NCBI GenBank assembly: GCA_964525045.1
Contig: CAZGFD010000009.1
Coordinates: forward strand, 1-64,000
Length of the DNA: 64,000 nucleotides
Source of the DNA: G020348185 sp964525045
GTDB taxonomy: Bacteria; Nitrospirota; Nitrospiria; Nitrospirales; UBA8639
Direction: 5' to 3'
Every line of letters begins with the position of its first letter. Position 1 is the stretch's first letter. Below are positions 1 to 10,099 of the stretch, in pieces. The notes under the pieces were generated by a model. That model was not told the DNA's origin, did not search any database, and saw only the letters and a list, made by a program, of their open reading frames with translations. Made by a program: the position numbers and the translations under genes.

Positions 1-154
1 CAATGAGATATGAAATCGTGTAGGGGCTAAAGTTCTAGTCAAATTCGCTTAACCTGACAATGCCACTGATTGATCCTCTCGCAGCAAGGATATTTATGCC
101 GAAAATCTTTTATGTCCTGAAATGCGCTATTCATGAGATTCCGATACGTGATCG

Positions 155-2683
155 TTGAAGTCTTGGGCATTTCTTTATATGTCATTTTCCCCAATTGGCG
201 TGTATGGCCGGCTGGTGCTTGGAAAGCCTATTGCCACCTTGGTGGTCATTGGGTTGATTACCGTCTTTTTCGGGTATTTTGCTTTTAATTTCCAACTGGA
301 TGCCTCGGCTGATTCGCTGATTTTAGAAAACGATGAAGGGCTTCACTATTACCGTTCGATTCGAGCACGATATGGTTCCGATGATTATCTGCTACTGACC
401 TATTCGCCGAAACAGAATCTTTTTACATCCTCCGTTTTAGACGACCTCACTAAATTACGAGATGCACTAGAGAACTTACCGCGAATCGCCTCTGCCACCA
501 GCATTCTCGATGTCCCGCTGATTCAAAGCCCGCCACTCACCCTTTCGGAATTGAGCGAAGGCGCGCCCATTCTTGAAGATCCTGCGACCGATCCGACTCT
601 GGCTCGTCGCGAACTTCTTTCGAGTCCTATCTATCGAAACCTATTGATTAGCCCCGAGGGAAGTACGACGGCGCTTCAGATCAATTTTGAGCGAGACGAA
701 ACTTATTATCGCCTCCTGAACAAGCGAAACCAGCTACGTGAGAAGCGGCTTCACACCAACCTGTTAGTTGAAGAGGCCAATGAACTAACGACAGTCTCCA
801 AGCAATTTGACATCTACACATCAGAACGATTGGATCAGCAAGCTCAAGACATTGCCACCATTCGTTCAATCATGGATCGTCATCAAGACACCGCCGAGTT
901 GCATCTGGGCGGAGTCCCGATGATTGTCGCTGATTCGATTGCCTTTATCCGTCATGATCTGAAAGTGTTTGGAACCGGCGTATTGGGCTTTATCATCATC
1001 ATCATGGCCATAGCCTTTCGGAAGCCTCGTTGGGTCATCCTTCCCCTCATCACATGCATAGCGACAGGCGTGGTCATGATGGGGATCCTGGGATTGCTGG
1101 ATTGGCGGGTCACGGTTGTCTCCTCCAATTTTCTCTCTTTATTGCTCATCATTACCCTTTCACTTTTGGTTCACCTGATTGTTCGGTATCGGGAACTGCA
1201 TGAAGAACATCCTCACAAGGATCAATCTTTCTTGGTCAAAGCAACCATTCGTACGAAGGTCGTGCCCTGTATGTATACGGCTCTCACTACCATGGTGGCA
1301 TTCGGATCACTCGTTGTCAGCGATATTCGTCCCGTGATTGATTTTGGTTGGATGATGGTCATCGGCATTTTGATAGCCTTTGTGTTAGCCTTCACGCTAT
1401 TTCCCGCGGGATTGATGTTCTCCTCCCCTGGGGCGGCCACCTCGCGTAAGGATTTGACGGAAACCTTCACCGGGTTTTTTGCCAGAGTCATTCGGACTTC
1501 GAGTAAATCAACGTTAACGATATGGGTGATACTAGCGGTCGTGTGTGTGTTTGGTATGAGTCGCTTAAATGTTCAAAATCGCTTTATCGATTACTATAAG
1601 CCGTCAACGGAGATTTATCAGGGGATGGAACGAATCGATCAGAAACTCGGAGGGACGACTCCCCTGGATGTGATTATTGATGCACCTGAGGATTGGAAAT
1701 CAGTGCAGGAGCAGAATGTCCCGAAAGATCCGTTTGCTGATGAGACTTCTGGAAGTGCGGGCATGACTACTTCCAGCTATTGGTTCAATTCATTCAAACT
1801 CAACGATATCGCCGACATGCACGTGTATTTGGACAATTTAACAGACACAGGAAAAGTCCTGTCTCTTCACACAGCCATGAAAATGTTACAACAATTGAAC
1901 CGTGATGCCCCGCTTGATGATATGGTTCTCTCCGTGTTGTATAAACGTCTCCCCCAAAAAATTGATGAACACTTGATCAAACCGTATTTTTCTGAAGAGG
2001 GTAATCAGATTCGGTTTAGTGTACGAGTGTATGAATCAAACACATCCCTGGACCGACAGACTTTGCTCGAAAACATTCGCGATCACTTCGTTCGGGAATT
2101 CGGCTTGACTACGGAACAAGTCCATCTTACCGGAATGATGGTGTTGTATAACAATATGCTCCAGAGTTTGTTTCGATCTCAAATCGTCACTCTGGGATTT
2201 GTCTTTCTCGCAATATTCGGCATGTTTGCGATCTTGTTTCGATCGATCAGTGTGGCGATGATTGCCATTATTCCGAACTCGTTGGTGGCTGTGTTAGTTC
2301 TGGGAATCATGGGTTGGCTTAGGATTCCTTTAGATATCATGACGATTACGATTGCCGCCATCAGCGTGGGCATTGCCGTAGACGATACCATTCATTATAT
2401 TCATCGATATAAAACCGAGTTTCAAAAGGATGGTGATTATTGGGCATCGATTCGGCGGGCTCATAAGAGTATCGGTCGTGCAATGTACTATACGACCCTG
2501 ACGATTACCCTCGGCTTTTCTATCCTGGCTTTGTCTGAATTTGTTCCGACCATTTACTTTGGCCTATTGACCGGTTTTGCGATGATCTCTGCCTTAGTGG
2601 TCGATCTGACGCTTTTGCCTCTCCTCTTTGTGTCCTTTCGACCTTTTGAACATAGGACAACGACCTCGGTTTGGAATTCCTGA
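155..2683 (+). CDS. MMPL/RND-superfamily exporter
   Basis: Large inner-membrane protein of the RND superfamily (MMPL/hopanoid-exporter-like branch), expected to move lipids or hydrophobic compounds using the proton gradient. One membrane segment lies near residues 22-44, a block of five near 272-430, another near 455-475 and a second block near 690-835, with two large periplasmic loops between: the duplicated 6+6 layout of the family. The second half carries GIAVDDTIHYIHRY with the acidic pair near residues 743-744, the place where RND proteins keep proton-relay residues. The 842 residues are usual for a standalone RND permease. The longest frame opens with TTG at 155; an ATG at 179 is an equally good start and neither has a clear Shine-Dalgarno. 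No membrane-fusion partner is adjacent, so the substrate is unknown. Confidence 0.85.
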   Translation: MKSWAFLYMSFSPIGVYGRLVLGKPIATLVVIGLITVFFGYFAFNFQLDASADSLILENDEGLHYYRSIRARYGSDDYLLLTYSPKQNLFTSSVLDDLTKLRDALENLPRIASATSILDVPLIQSPPLTLSELSEGAPILEDPATDPTLARRELLSSPIYRNLLISPEGSTTALQINFERDETYYRLLNKRNQLREKRLHTNLLVEEANELTTVSKQFDIYTSERLDQQAQDIATIRSIMDRHQDTAELHLGGVPMIVADSIAFIRHDLKVFGTGVLGFIIIIMAIAFRKPRWVILPLITCIATGVVMMGILGLLDWRVTVVSSNFLSLLLIITLSLLVHLIVRYRELHEEHPHKDQSFLVKATIRTKVVPCMYTALTTMVAFGSLVVSDIRPVIDFGWMMVIGILIAFVLAFTLFPAGLMFSSPGAATSRKDLTETFTGFFARVIRTSSKSTLTIWVILAVVCVFGMSRLNVQNRFIDYYKPSTEIYQGMERIDQKLGGTTPLDVIIDAPEDWKSVQEQNVPKDPFADETSGSAGMTTSSYWFNSFKLNDIADMHVYLDNLTDTGKVLSLHTAMKMLQQLNRDAPLDDMVLSVLYKRLPQKIDEHLIKPYFSEEGNQIRFSVRVYESNTSLDRQTLLENIRDHFVREFGLTTEQVHLTGMMVLYNNMLQSLFRSQIVTLGFVFLAIFGMFAILFRSISVAMIAIIPNSLVAVLVLGIMGWLRIPLDIMTITIAAISVGIAVDDTIHYIHRYKTEFQKDGDYWASIRRAHKSIGRAMYYTTLTITLGFSILALSEFVPTIYFGLLTGFAMISALVVDLTLLPLLFVSFRPFEHRTTTSVWNS

Positions 2684-3356
2684 TTTTTTTTACTACCACA
2701 GGGATATACATTATTATATTTTTGATGGTGTACGATCCTGATAGTCCAGAATCGGGAGTGAAACTAGGAGTCGTTTCCGTGGCCCAATCGCCCCAAAAAG
2801 AGGGTGAACGAGGAAAAGCCCCTATCGTTATTAAATTATTAAAACCCTTATTTCCCCTAATTTCCTGTCCGGATTCGCATGAAACGACGACCCTCTCGTC
2901 ACTATCCCCCACGGAACAATGCTGTATACCTGGAAAGCCCCCTGCCATGGGTGTGCATTGGGCCAAGTGGTTCTGGAAGCAAATCACTCCCACGACGGTG
3001 ACAATTGATCTCGATTCCGCGGTACTAATACGATATGGGAATTAAGAAGGCACCGCGCCCGCGGCTACAATCTGCAGAAGTCAGCCGTAGATTGCCTTTG
3101 TGGCCGATCTGCACATGGTGTTGCAGGTGTGATTGCGGCTGGGGAATACGGGGGGCAGCAGTGGGCTGACACGGTTCTTGACGAAGCCGTCGTCCCGTTG
3201 GGGAAGCGGCATCGCCTGAGGCAAACGCTTGAAGATGGTTATAAACACGTCTTTAGTCGACAAAGTTAGCCCCTTTGTTTTCTTGGCCATTGAATTCCCG
3301 CTCGCATTGGATGGGTGATCGCATTGAAGGAAGAGTGCGGAATCGGCATTTCGGCA
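2684..3356. other. intergenic stretch, no convincing gene
   Basis: Open frames on both strands here overlap the exporter's stop codon or each other, lack ribosome sites and resemble no family I know. No repeat or strong terminator is apparent. Confidence 0.4.
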
Positions 3357-3575
3357 TCAGCTTCTCCCGCCGTCTTCGTCTGAGACCTGTGCCTCACTCC
3401 AGTTTTCCTGTAGCGGCGGTTCACACAAGATCAAATAAGATGGTTCATTGAGCAGGGGTTCCGGTTTAATTGGCTCAACGGGGATAAACCCCTCACGTTT
3501 GAGCCTGTCGAGTTCTACTTTTCCTCCATCGATATCCCATCTCGATTGATCAACTTTTTTCCAGATGCCACTCAT
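3357..3575 (-). CDS. small conserved paralogue family, copy A
   Basis: A 72-residue acidic protein of no family I recognise. It is clearly homologous to two other small genes in the window, copy B (11703-11879) and copy C (31304-31480). Shared features are the start MSGIWKKV, a central W-x-x-D-GGK, then L-x-RL-x-x-EGF, an E-PI box and a C-terminal NEPxYLILCE. Copy A carries an extra C-terminal tail of about 14 acidic and polar residues. There is no signal peptide or membrane segment. The bases before its ATG match those before copy C, and a conserved 20-bp box lies 275 bp upstream in the same orientation as at copy C. Three-copy maintenance with related upstream DNA suggests a real, regulated gene; the function is unknown. 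Confidence 0.75.
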   Translation of the reverse strand: MSGIWKKVDQSRWDIDGGKVELDRLKREGFIPVEPIKPEPLLNEPSYLILCEPPLQENWSEAQVSDEDGGRS

Positions 3576-4117
3576 GGGATTGCCCGCTTTTTCCCTTGAC
3601 TCTTCCCCGCCGGGAATTCCTATTACATCCGGTTGGTCAATTCCTGTGGAAAATATTGCCCATATCGGGTCTACCCCACTAAACCCTACGATTCATCCGT
3701 TTATTGACCTTGCGAACTCCTCATGAAGATTTCTGGCGGAAGATTCCCTATTTAAAAAAAGTGAAGGTTCATCCATGCTCAAAAAAGTCTTTTGGGCTAT
3801 TTCCCCAACTTCATCATATAGAACTTAGGGTATACCATTTTTTGAAAGAAACAACTGGCAAATACCCTAGATCCCCAAATGGGCCCCTAGGAATTTTCAC
3901 AGTTCCTAATTTTGTCACATCCATAGAAGCCGGATGAGTTATTCTCAGGCCTTTCCCTTCCCCCGCTTCCTTTAGAAAGGAGCCGGCCAATTGGCTGTCT
4001 GGCTCTTTAAGGGCTCGTTATCCCTTCTTAATTCTCCTTCTAATCGACCGGTTCGTCCAATAAACCGCATTCAAAGTGCGCAGTGAACGGCAAGCGTTAA
4101 TTCAGATAAGAAAGGTG
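3576..4117. other. leader of copy A plus spacer to DUF4396 gene
   Basis: This holds the leader of copy A on the minus strand, including the box at 3851-3870. Just before copy A the minus strand encodes EFPAGKSQGKKRAIP followed by a stop overlapping the copy A start. It matches the C-terminus of the small ORF before copy C (DFPESESQGKERANP) and is cut off upstream by a TAG. It is therefore probably the remnant of the same upstream gene. Nothing else is recognised. Confidence 0.4.
3851..3870 (-). promoter_or_regulatory. 20-bp box 1, points to copy A
   Basis: Plus strand reads ACAACTGGCAAATACCCTAG. On the minus strand it is followed by TTTC, an A-rich run, ATGGTATACCCTAAGTTC and then copy A 275 bp on. 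The same flank follows box 8 at copy C. Identity of a 20-mer plus flank at two paralogous genes argues for function; the binding factor is unknown. Confidence 0.6.
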
Positions 4118-4624
4118 TTAAGCTGAGGGGTGAGTGGAGTGTTGTTCAGTATCGGCGGCATCAAATTTATGTACAATCGCATGGCCCCGGCCTCGGGCAA
4201 TGAGCCAGCGGACCACGGGAAATGCCGCCATTCCAGCAATTATGAGCGAGAGGGCAAGACTTCCCCAGAAAAGAAACTCTGTCAACCCGGAGTTCATTGC
4301 ACCAGGTATCACCAGCATCACGGCGTTATCGACTATTTCCATGATGGTAATAGAAGCTGTGTCTGAAGCGAATGCAACCCCGAGAGCGGTTTTGAGTCCT
4401 ATGCCGCCACTCAACAAGGGCAGCATGGTTAAAAGGTAGCCAAAGAGAAAAGCCAGGACAACCGCAATGACAACGGTATCCCAATTACCCAACCCCAATG
4501 CCGTGCCGATGACCATTCCCAGTACCTCACCCATTGAGCAACCTGTCAAACAATGAACGGTGGCACTGAATGCCACACGATTTAAAGAATGGGCACTGGT
4601 ATTATTGCGTGGTGCTTTATCCAT
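4118..4624 (-). CDS. DUF4396 membrane protein
   Basis: A 168-residue integral membrane protein matching DUF4396 by its characteristic N-terminal CLTGCSMGEVLGMVIGT and the central IMEIVDNAVMLVIPGAM, with four to five hydrophobic segments and a short cytoplasmic tail rich in charged residues and histidines. The family's activity is not established; the conserved cysteine pair near residues 25-29 may bind a metal, which is only a suggestion. It stands alone: the next gene on the same strand, polX, begins far upstream and ends 53 bp before it. Length is full for the family. Confidence 0.75.
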   Translation of the reverse strand: MDKAPRNNTSAHSLNRVAFSATVHCLTGCSMGEVLGMVIGTALGLGNWDTVVIAVVLAFLFGYLLTMLPLLSGGIGLKTALGVAFASDTASITIMEIVDNAVMLVIPGAMNSGLTEFLFWGSLALSLIIAGMAAFPVVRWLIARGRGHAIVHKFDAADTEQHSTHPSA

Positions 4625-4677
4625 TTTATTTTTTAGTTTTTTTTGAGAAACAGGTCTTAATTCTTAAAACCATAAGG

Positions 4678-6486
4678 TTACCTCCTTCGACGCAACCATT
4701 TCTCAAACATAGCCCACGTCAAGGTATTGACCACGTTGGACTTTTCCAACCAACCTCGTCGGGCTTGGTCAATGCCATATCGCATAAAACTCAACTGGTT
4801 CGTGCTATGCGCATCAGAATTGATGGCAACTTTTACTCCGATTTCTTTGGTCCGCTTAACATACACATCATTGAGATCTAATCGCTTGGGCTGGGCGTTT
4901 AATTCTAGGGCCACGTCATATTCTTTGGCTGCTTGAAATACTTCTTCCAAATCCACTTCGACTGGCCCACGTTCATTAATTTGGCGTTCGGTCGGGTGCC
5001 CGATAATATCGACGGTAGGGTTGGAAATAGCTTTGATAATACGTTTCGTCATTTGACCTTTCGACATCGTGAGGTGGGAATGAACTGACGCCACTACAAT
5101 ATCCAAATTTTCCAAGACATCATCTGAATAATCGAGCGAACCGTCGGGTAGAATATCTACTTCGGCACTGGCCAGCAGCTGAATGCCCTTAAGGCCATTG
5201 CGTACTTTTGAAATCTCTGTCCACTGTTTTTTCAAATCCTTGGCGGTGAGCCCGCCAGCAATCCTCGTAGACCGGCTATGATCCGTTATCGCGCAATATT
5301 GGTATCCAAGATCTTGACAGGCTCGCGCCATTTCTCCAATAGTATTTTGTCCGTCTGTCCATTTACTATGCATGTGGAGGTTACCTCTAATATCTTCAAG
5401 TTCGATCAACTTGGGGAGCACTCCCTTTTTGGCTTCTTCTAGCTCTCCGCGATTTTCGCGCAATTCCGGTGGGACCCAAATCATTCCTACCGCTTGATAC
5501 ACTTGCTTTTCCGTAGATCCTCCAATGCGTTTCCCAGGATTTTTTTTCTTCTGTTCAGCCATTTTCCCTCTTGGCAACCGAAAGATCCCATATTCGTTGA
5601 TGCGAAGGCCTTTCTTCCCACCAAGTTTTCTGACGGTAATATTGTGGGCCTTAGAACCAGTAAAGTAATGCAAGGCGGCACCATAGGCTTCCGGTGGCAC
5701 AATTCGAAGATCGATTTTTAACCCGGAGCGCAATAAGATGGTTCCACGGGTCGAACCGGCGTTCTCCACTCGCCTGATCAACGGAAACTTTTTAAAATGT
5801 TGCATGACTGGCGAGGGTTTCTGGCAGGTGACCAGAACATCGACATCTCCGATCGTTTCCTTTCGTCTGCGGTAGCTCCCTGCGATTTCCACCTTTTCAA
5901 GCCCTGGGCCCTGGCGCATGTGATCAAGAAAGGGACGAATCAGTTGATCGGCATCGGCGATTCTGAACCGTTGGTGATGCTGCTCAAATTCTTTGATGGC
6001 TCGTTGAATCTTTTTAACCGAAATTTTTCCAAACCCGGGAAGGGATTCAACTTTTCCAGACATCAGCGCCTTTTTCAGTTTGCTGAGGGAGGAGACTCCT
6101 AAGTCATTGTAGAGTTGCTTTACTTTTTTGGGACCAAGATATTCAAGATGTATCAGATCCACTAAAGACCTCGGAAATTTTTTTTGGAGGGTTTGCAGGT
6201 TCGAAAATTTACCTGTCTCGATTATTTCCTTCAGGTGAGCCGCCATGCTCCTCCCGATACTAGGTATATCGGTGAAATCTTTGCCTTCTTGGAAAAGTTC
6301 GGCCACCGGCCGGGACAGGGTTTTCAACGATTGTGCGGCTTTTCGATAAGATCCAACGCGAAAGGGATTCTCCCCTTTGATATCCAACAAATCCGCGTAT
6401 GCATTGAGTATTCGGGCGATTTCAACATTTTCCATTTTCGTTGTCTTTTCTATCGACGATTTTGACTTATTCCCCTTTCGGTTCAT
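4678..6486 (-). CDS. polX: DNA polymerase X with PHP exonuclease domain
   Basis: Bacterial family-X DNA polymerase/3'-5' exonuclease used in base-excision and gap-filling repair. An N-terminal helix-hairpin-helix 8-kDa-like region (IARILNAYADLL, then GIGRSM-like and PGFGKIS hairpins) is followed by the nucleotidyltransferase palm with the catalytic pair in GDVDVLVTC and a third aspartate in KIDLRIV. The C-terminal PHP phosphoesterase domain starts at NLHMHSKWTDG and continues through CAITDHS, SAEVDIL, ASVHSH and AINSDAHS, supplying the metal-binding His/Asp set. Both activities look intact. The frame could open at 6519, but the ATG at 6486 has a GGAG at proper spacing and the family start (MENVEIARIL) at 6435 is a third option. 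Confidence 0.92.
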   Translation of the reverse strand: MNRKGNKSKSSIEKTTKMENVEIARILNAYADLLDIKGENPFRVGSYRKAAQSLKTLSRPVAELFQEGKDFTDIPSIGRSMAAHLKEIIETGKFSNLQTLQKKFPRSLVDLIHLEYLGPKKVKQLYNDLGVSSLSKLKKALMSGKVESLPGFGKISVKKIQRAIKEFEQHHQRFRIADADQLIRPFLDHMRQGPGLEKVEIAGSYRRRKETIGDVDVLVTCQKPSPVMQHFKKFPLIRRVENAGSTRGTILLRSGLKIDLRIVPPEAYGAALHYFTGSKAHNITVRKLGGKKGLRINEYGIFRLPRGKMAEQKKKNPGKRIGGSTEKQVYQAVGMIWVPPELRENRGELEEAKKGVLPKLIELEDIRGNLHMHSKWTDGQNTIGEMARACQDLGYQYCAITDHSRSTRIAGGLTAKDLKKQWTEISKVRNGLKGIQLLASAEVDILPDGSLDYSDDVLENLDIVVASVHSHLTMSKGQMTKRIIKAISNPTVDIIGHPTERQINERGPVEVDLEEVFQAAKEYDVALELNAQPKRLDLNDVYVKRTKEIGVKVAINSDAHSTNQLSFMRYGIDQARRGWLEKSNVVNTLTWAMFEKWLRRRR

Positions 6487-6534
6487 GCTGAATAAACTCC
6501 AAATTTTTGAGCAAAGCAAGGAATAATATCTAAT

Positions 6535-6729
6535 TCAAGATGGTTCCATGTCGTTTTTGAGCCGAATCAAACATTTTTCTGGATCTATGCCGAAGATGAG
6601 ACAATCAGTTTTAAGTCTACCAGTGGTTATCGTGTTCGAAGAAAATTTTCCAATTTTTGAATTTAGGTAATTACGAGAGTTCTCAACCGAGCCTTCTGTA
6701 ATTTGCAAATTCCATTTACCCTCAGCCAT
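6535..6729 (-). CDS. hypothetical small protein
   Basis: A 64-residue open frame immediately upstream of polX on the same strand (MAEGKWNLQI start, containing a DCLIFGIDPEKCLIRL stretch). I recognise no family. There is no strong ribosome site, no signal peptide and no membrane segment. It could be a short leader gene of polX or chance. Confidence 0.3.
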   Translation of the reverse strand: MAEGKWNLQITEGSVENSRNYLNSKIGKFSSNTITTGRLKTDCLIFGIDPEKCLIRLKNDMEPS

Positions 6730-7609
6730 TTCATAAGTAGGTGCTTTGTATTTACTTTACCCTCAATTCCCAGTTCTAACACCTATTAATTACCCTTGTT
6801 TGAAAAATCGCCTGGATTTCGCAACCTCGTGGCGTTGTACTCTTTCAGACATTCTGAATGTTACACAGAAGAGATGAAAAGCTTGATGCTTCACTTAAAC
6901 CAATGGACAAACCTGACGAAAGGATGGATGGTACAATTTTCGTGACAGCGGATTCGCAGTAGAATGAATATAATCCGCTTGAAAATAACCAAAAAAACAA
7001 TTACGATTTGAGAGTACGAACCGGTATCATATAAGAGAATAGGTAAAATGCGTATCGGCGCATAAGATTGGACGAGTGACGCGCCCAGACTAAGGAAATG
7101 TTCCACCGTTTCCAAAAGAGGACCCGTCTGACTGGTGTGCTAATGGGGACTTAAAAGAAAGGGTTCCTTAGGGGAGGCCCCTTCGATGGCTCCATGACAT
7201 TTTTGGCAAAACGCCCACGATTCGGACCTTTCCCACGCAGTTTTCCATTCTGGCTCTGAACCGGACCTGGGTCACACAAAAAAAGGCTCTTGTTCCGCTG
7301 GAAGTTCATCCACCGCTTAAAGCCATTGGCGAGTTGCCAAACTGCAAACGCGGAGATATCTCACCTTCTCGGAATATCCAATAATTATGGCATAAATTTC
7401 CAGGGCACCACCGGTCCGGTGACAAATTACAATTCGCCATTGATACTCCTTCTTAAATTAAGTTCAGTATATATTCAGCTTGTCCAACGCCTCTGACTAA
7501 AATTCAAGAACTTCCGAACGAAAATTAAATACTCAAGTCACGTCTTTGGTGTTAAAGAAAATTCCCAATTAACCATATTCTCACTTGTGAGAAGTCAAAG
7601 ACGGAATAC
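6730..7609. other. 880-bp stretch without a supported gene
   Basis: On the minus strand near 7145-7255 a start-less frame reads ...SWAFCQKCHGAIEGAS..., a CxxCH peptide preceded by an in-frame stop. It may be the relic of a small zinc- or heme-binding protein. The remainder shows nothing recognisable. Confidence 0.3.
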
Positions 7610-8737
7610 TTATCCACCAAGGATAATTCCGACAAGCCGTCCAACTCCGTAAGTCACTGCGGCCGCCGTTAAACCTAATCCTAATTGCCGGAGGCCGGAA
7701 CGCAATACGCCCCGGCCCGTTAAAAGGGTGACAGCGGCCCCAAACAAAAACAAAGTCATAGCACTAACCCCAAGACTTATAAAGATGGCTGGGTTCCCAC
7801 CCATGGCCACAAAAGGCAGTAGAGGCACGGCTGCACCCAGGGCAAACAGAAGAAATGAAGCAGCGGCCGCAGTCCAAGCTGAGCCTCCGAGGTTTTTGGG
7901 GTCAATTCCCAGCTCTTCACGGACAAGCGTATCAAGGGCCTTGTCTTTGTCACGCATCATATCTTCAGCCAGAGTGCGTGCATCATCTATGGAAAGGCCC
8001 TTATCCTGAAAGATCAGGGATAACTCTTCCTTTTCCTCCTCAGGCATTTCTGCAATTTCATCGGCCTCAATATCAATCTGGCGTTGGGACAATTCCCGGG
8101 AACTCTGTACCGAAATCCATTCACCCATGGCCATCGAGGCCGCACCCGCGAGAAGTCCAGCAAAGCCAGTAATCACGATAGAATGTTCAGAAAATTCTGC
8201 GCCCGTCACCCCCATAATAAGACTGAAGTTGGAGACCAACCCGTCATTCGCACCCAACACAGCTGCTCGCAAGGCATTGCCCCCGATAGCATGATGACGT
8301 CCCTCAATCCTAGCAAGTGCACTACCCTCCAGCCCTTCCCGCGAGCCTTTCTGGATAGCTCGTAACGCTCTGGCATGAGACCGGTTAGAGCTTTTTTCCT
8401 CTCTGTCATCATCCTCTCTCATATCAAGCCCCGGGTGGCCTATTGTTTCCATCGTCGCAATAACTGGGAGGATAAAATTGGGACCGAAGAGCTTAGCAAA
8501 AACAATCAATAGTCGTGGCCGCCAGCCGGGGTGGAGAGATGGCGCAGGATAGCCGAGGGTTCGAAGCTTTTGTTCCCAAATTTCTGCATGCCTTTTCTCA
8601 TCCTTGGCCATTCGAGAATAAATTTCCGCGACCTGCTTTTCCGGTTCAATTTGTGCTAACGCTTGGTACAAAGCCGCGCTATCGATTTCATCCTGCAAAT
8701 TTACCAAGTAACGGACTCTATTTTTTCGATTTTTCAT
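7610..8737 (-). CDS. mbfA: MbfA-like iron exporter (ferritin-like + VIT1 fusion)
   Basis: Two-domain protein of 375 residues. Residues 1-90 form a rubrerythrin/ferritin-like module with carboxylate and histidine iron ligands (LVNLQDEIDSAALYQAL, then MAKDEKRHAEIWE). Residues about 150-375 are a VIT1/CCC1 membrane domain with the signature ALRAAVLGANDGLVSNFSLI, an acidic cytoplasmic loop (about residues 220-275) and five hydrophobic helices. This combination is that of MbfA, an inner-membrane iron exporter protecting against iron and peroxide stress. Location is the cytoplasmic membrane with the ferritin module in the cytosol. It is monocistronic, and no Irr- or Fur-like operator could be identified by eye. 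Length matches the family (about 320-380). Confidence 0.9.
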   Translation of the reverse strand: MKNRKNRVRYLVNLQDEIDSAALYQALAQIEPEKQVAEIYSRMAKDEKRHAEIWEQKLRTLGYPAPSLHPGWRPRLLIVFAKLFGPNFILPVIATMETIGHPGLDMREDDDREEKSSNRSHARALRAIQKGSREGLEGSALARIEGRHHAIGGNALRAAVLGANDGLVSNFSLIMGVTGAEFSEHSIVITGFAGLLAGAASMAMGEWISVQSSRELSQRQIDIEADEIAEMPEEEKEELSLIFQDKGLSIDDARTLAEDMMRDKDKALDTLVREELGIDPKNLGGSAWTAAAASFLLFALGAAVPLLPFVAMGGNPAIFISLGVSAMTLFLFGAAVTLLTGRGVLRSGLRQLGLGLTAAAVTYGVGRLVGIILGG

Positions 8738-9400
8738 TTGATACTTTAACTAGGTATTAATAGCTAGTATTATCTCTCCATTCATGACCACGGCATTCTA
8801 AGAGCAGTATATGAACGTCCTGCTCCGGGAACATGACACACCATTGAAAGACGTAGCGGCTTTTGCTTGATTGTCCACCCGTCTATTCAACTCTCTTCCG
8901 TTTTTTCAGGTGGCTCAACATTTGGTAAATGGATCGTACCCTCGGTACCGGAACCCACCATGGATCTTAACACAAAGAGTCTGATTCTCTGTTGGACCTT
9001 GTCGTTAAGACATTCTGAATAGGAAAGACACTGCCCCCTTCAGCACGATCCTAAAAGTATGGCTTCCAGAGTGCCTGGTACCCGGGGAAGATTCAATTTT
9101 CTTCGATATCGTCAGAGAAGTACTGAGGAATCGGAATTATCTCTTGATTAGCCAACATCTCGTCATGAGCCTTTGGGTGGTTGGGAACTATATATTAACG
9201 TCCGAAACGAAATCCCACCAAAATAATTCTACGTCGAGGGAATTAAATGAAATGGACAACCTTTTAATAATGGTCGGTTTTTTAGGGTGAGGGATAGGTC
9301 GTAGCTCCTAGGTGCAGGTTCTGGAGCATGACACTTACCGTGAGCGCGATTTTCGCTGATCTCGACACTGAGACGCTGAAACAGCATAAAAGCGGGAACG
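8738..9400. other. intergenic stretch upstream of mbfA
   Basis: No supported gene. A start-less minus-strand frame near 9092-9190 (ANQEIIPIPQYFSDDIEEN, then stop) has a coding-like look and may be a gene relic. No repeat or box was found. Confidence 0.3.
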
Positions 9401-9616
9401 TTATAAAGACCGAAAAAAAGTGATAATCGCCGCTTCTCGTTCCCAAAACAGCCACAGTCGCTTTTTCTCGATAAGCATAAACGTCACATCCCATCCTTGT
9501 CGACCATAGTTGTTCATCACTTCCTCCATTTTTGCAATTGGGAGCTTACTGGCTCCAAAAAAGAGACTACCGAGTAACCCTTCGGTTACCACTTCGATTT
9601 TGAATTGTTTCGTCAC
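9401..9616 (-). CDS. DUF4177-like small protein
   Basis: A 71-residue protein with the DUF4177 pattern: a short N-terminal beta strand (QFKIEVV), then a helix ending in MNNYGRQGWDVTFM (family: ...LNEYGREGWELV...), then two strands with LWLFWERE. Function of the family is unknown. An ATG at 9622 directly abuts the GGAGGA ribosome site (spacing of about one base), so the GTG at 9616, six bases further, is the more likely start. Single gene, short and complete. Confidence 0.65.
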   Translation of the reverse strand: MTKQFKIEVVTEGLLGSLFFGASKLPIAKMEEVMNNYGRQGWDVTFMLIEKKRLWLFWEREAAIITFFRSL

Positions 9617-9878
9617 AGGCATTCCTCCTTCATGAATATGATATGAGACCCTTTTCCTATTATTTTAAATTATCGTGGTCATAGACAGGACTTGAAGGTT
9701 TTATTATAGCCGGCTTCTTAAGCTGAAAGAGAAGGAGGTGAAAAGGAAGGCAAGAAATTTCCCTCCGCCAAATCGATGGTCAATCGAGCCCATCCAACGG
9801 TTTAAGTACCCTCTAGCCTCATCTAGTGCACCGCCAGTTATAGCTTGTGCGTGATCAACCACCTTTCTCGCACAACAT

Positions 9879-9898
9879 CTAGGGTTTGTGCCAGTTGT
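9879..9898 (+). promoter_or_regulatory. 20-bp box 2, points to PRC-barrel gene
   Basis: CTAGGGTTTGTGCCAGTTGT on the plus strand, 201 bp before the PRC-barrel gene start at 10100. It differs from the consensus at one central position. The DNA between is AT-rich and holds no supported gene. Confidence 0.55.
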
Positions 9899-10099
9899 TA
9901 ATCGGAAGAAAGAGAACTATTGTGAAAGTAAGAGTGAGGAATTTTTAAGGTCGATGTGGATATGGTTTGAATAGGGTTAATGAAAGTAAAAATATCATAC
10001 ATGGAAGAGACCTCCACAATTGTGAAAACAGTTTTTAATGCTTTGTTTGTCAGCCCTATGCTATCCAAAATTGTAACCTGAAAATAAGGAGGTGCTATA

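Noticed and set aside
2671..3045. 124-codon frame starting inside the end of the exporter gene
   Set aside because: Overlaps the exporter stop, lacks a ribosome site, low-complexity product and no family match; a competing frame exists on the other strand.
3704..3937. 77-codon plus-strand frame across box 1
   Set aside because: Lies antisense over the conserved leader of copy A; product unlike any protein and no ribosome site.
7145..7255. CxxCH peptide frame on the minus strand
   Set aside because: No start codon, preceded by an in-frame stop; at most a gene relic.
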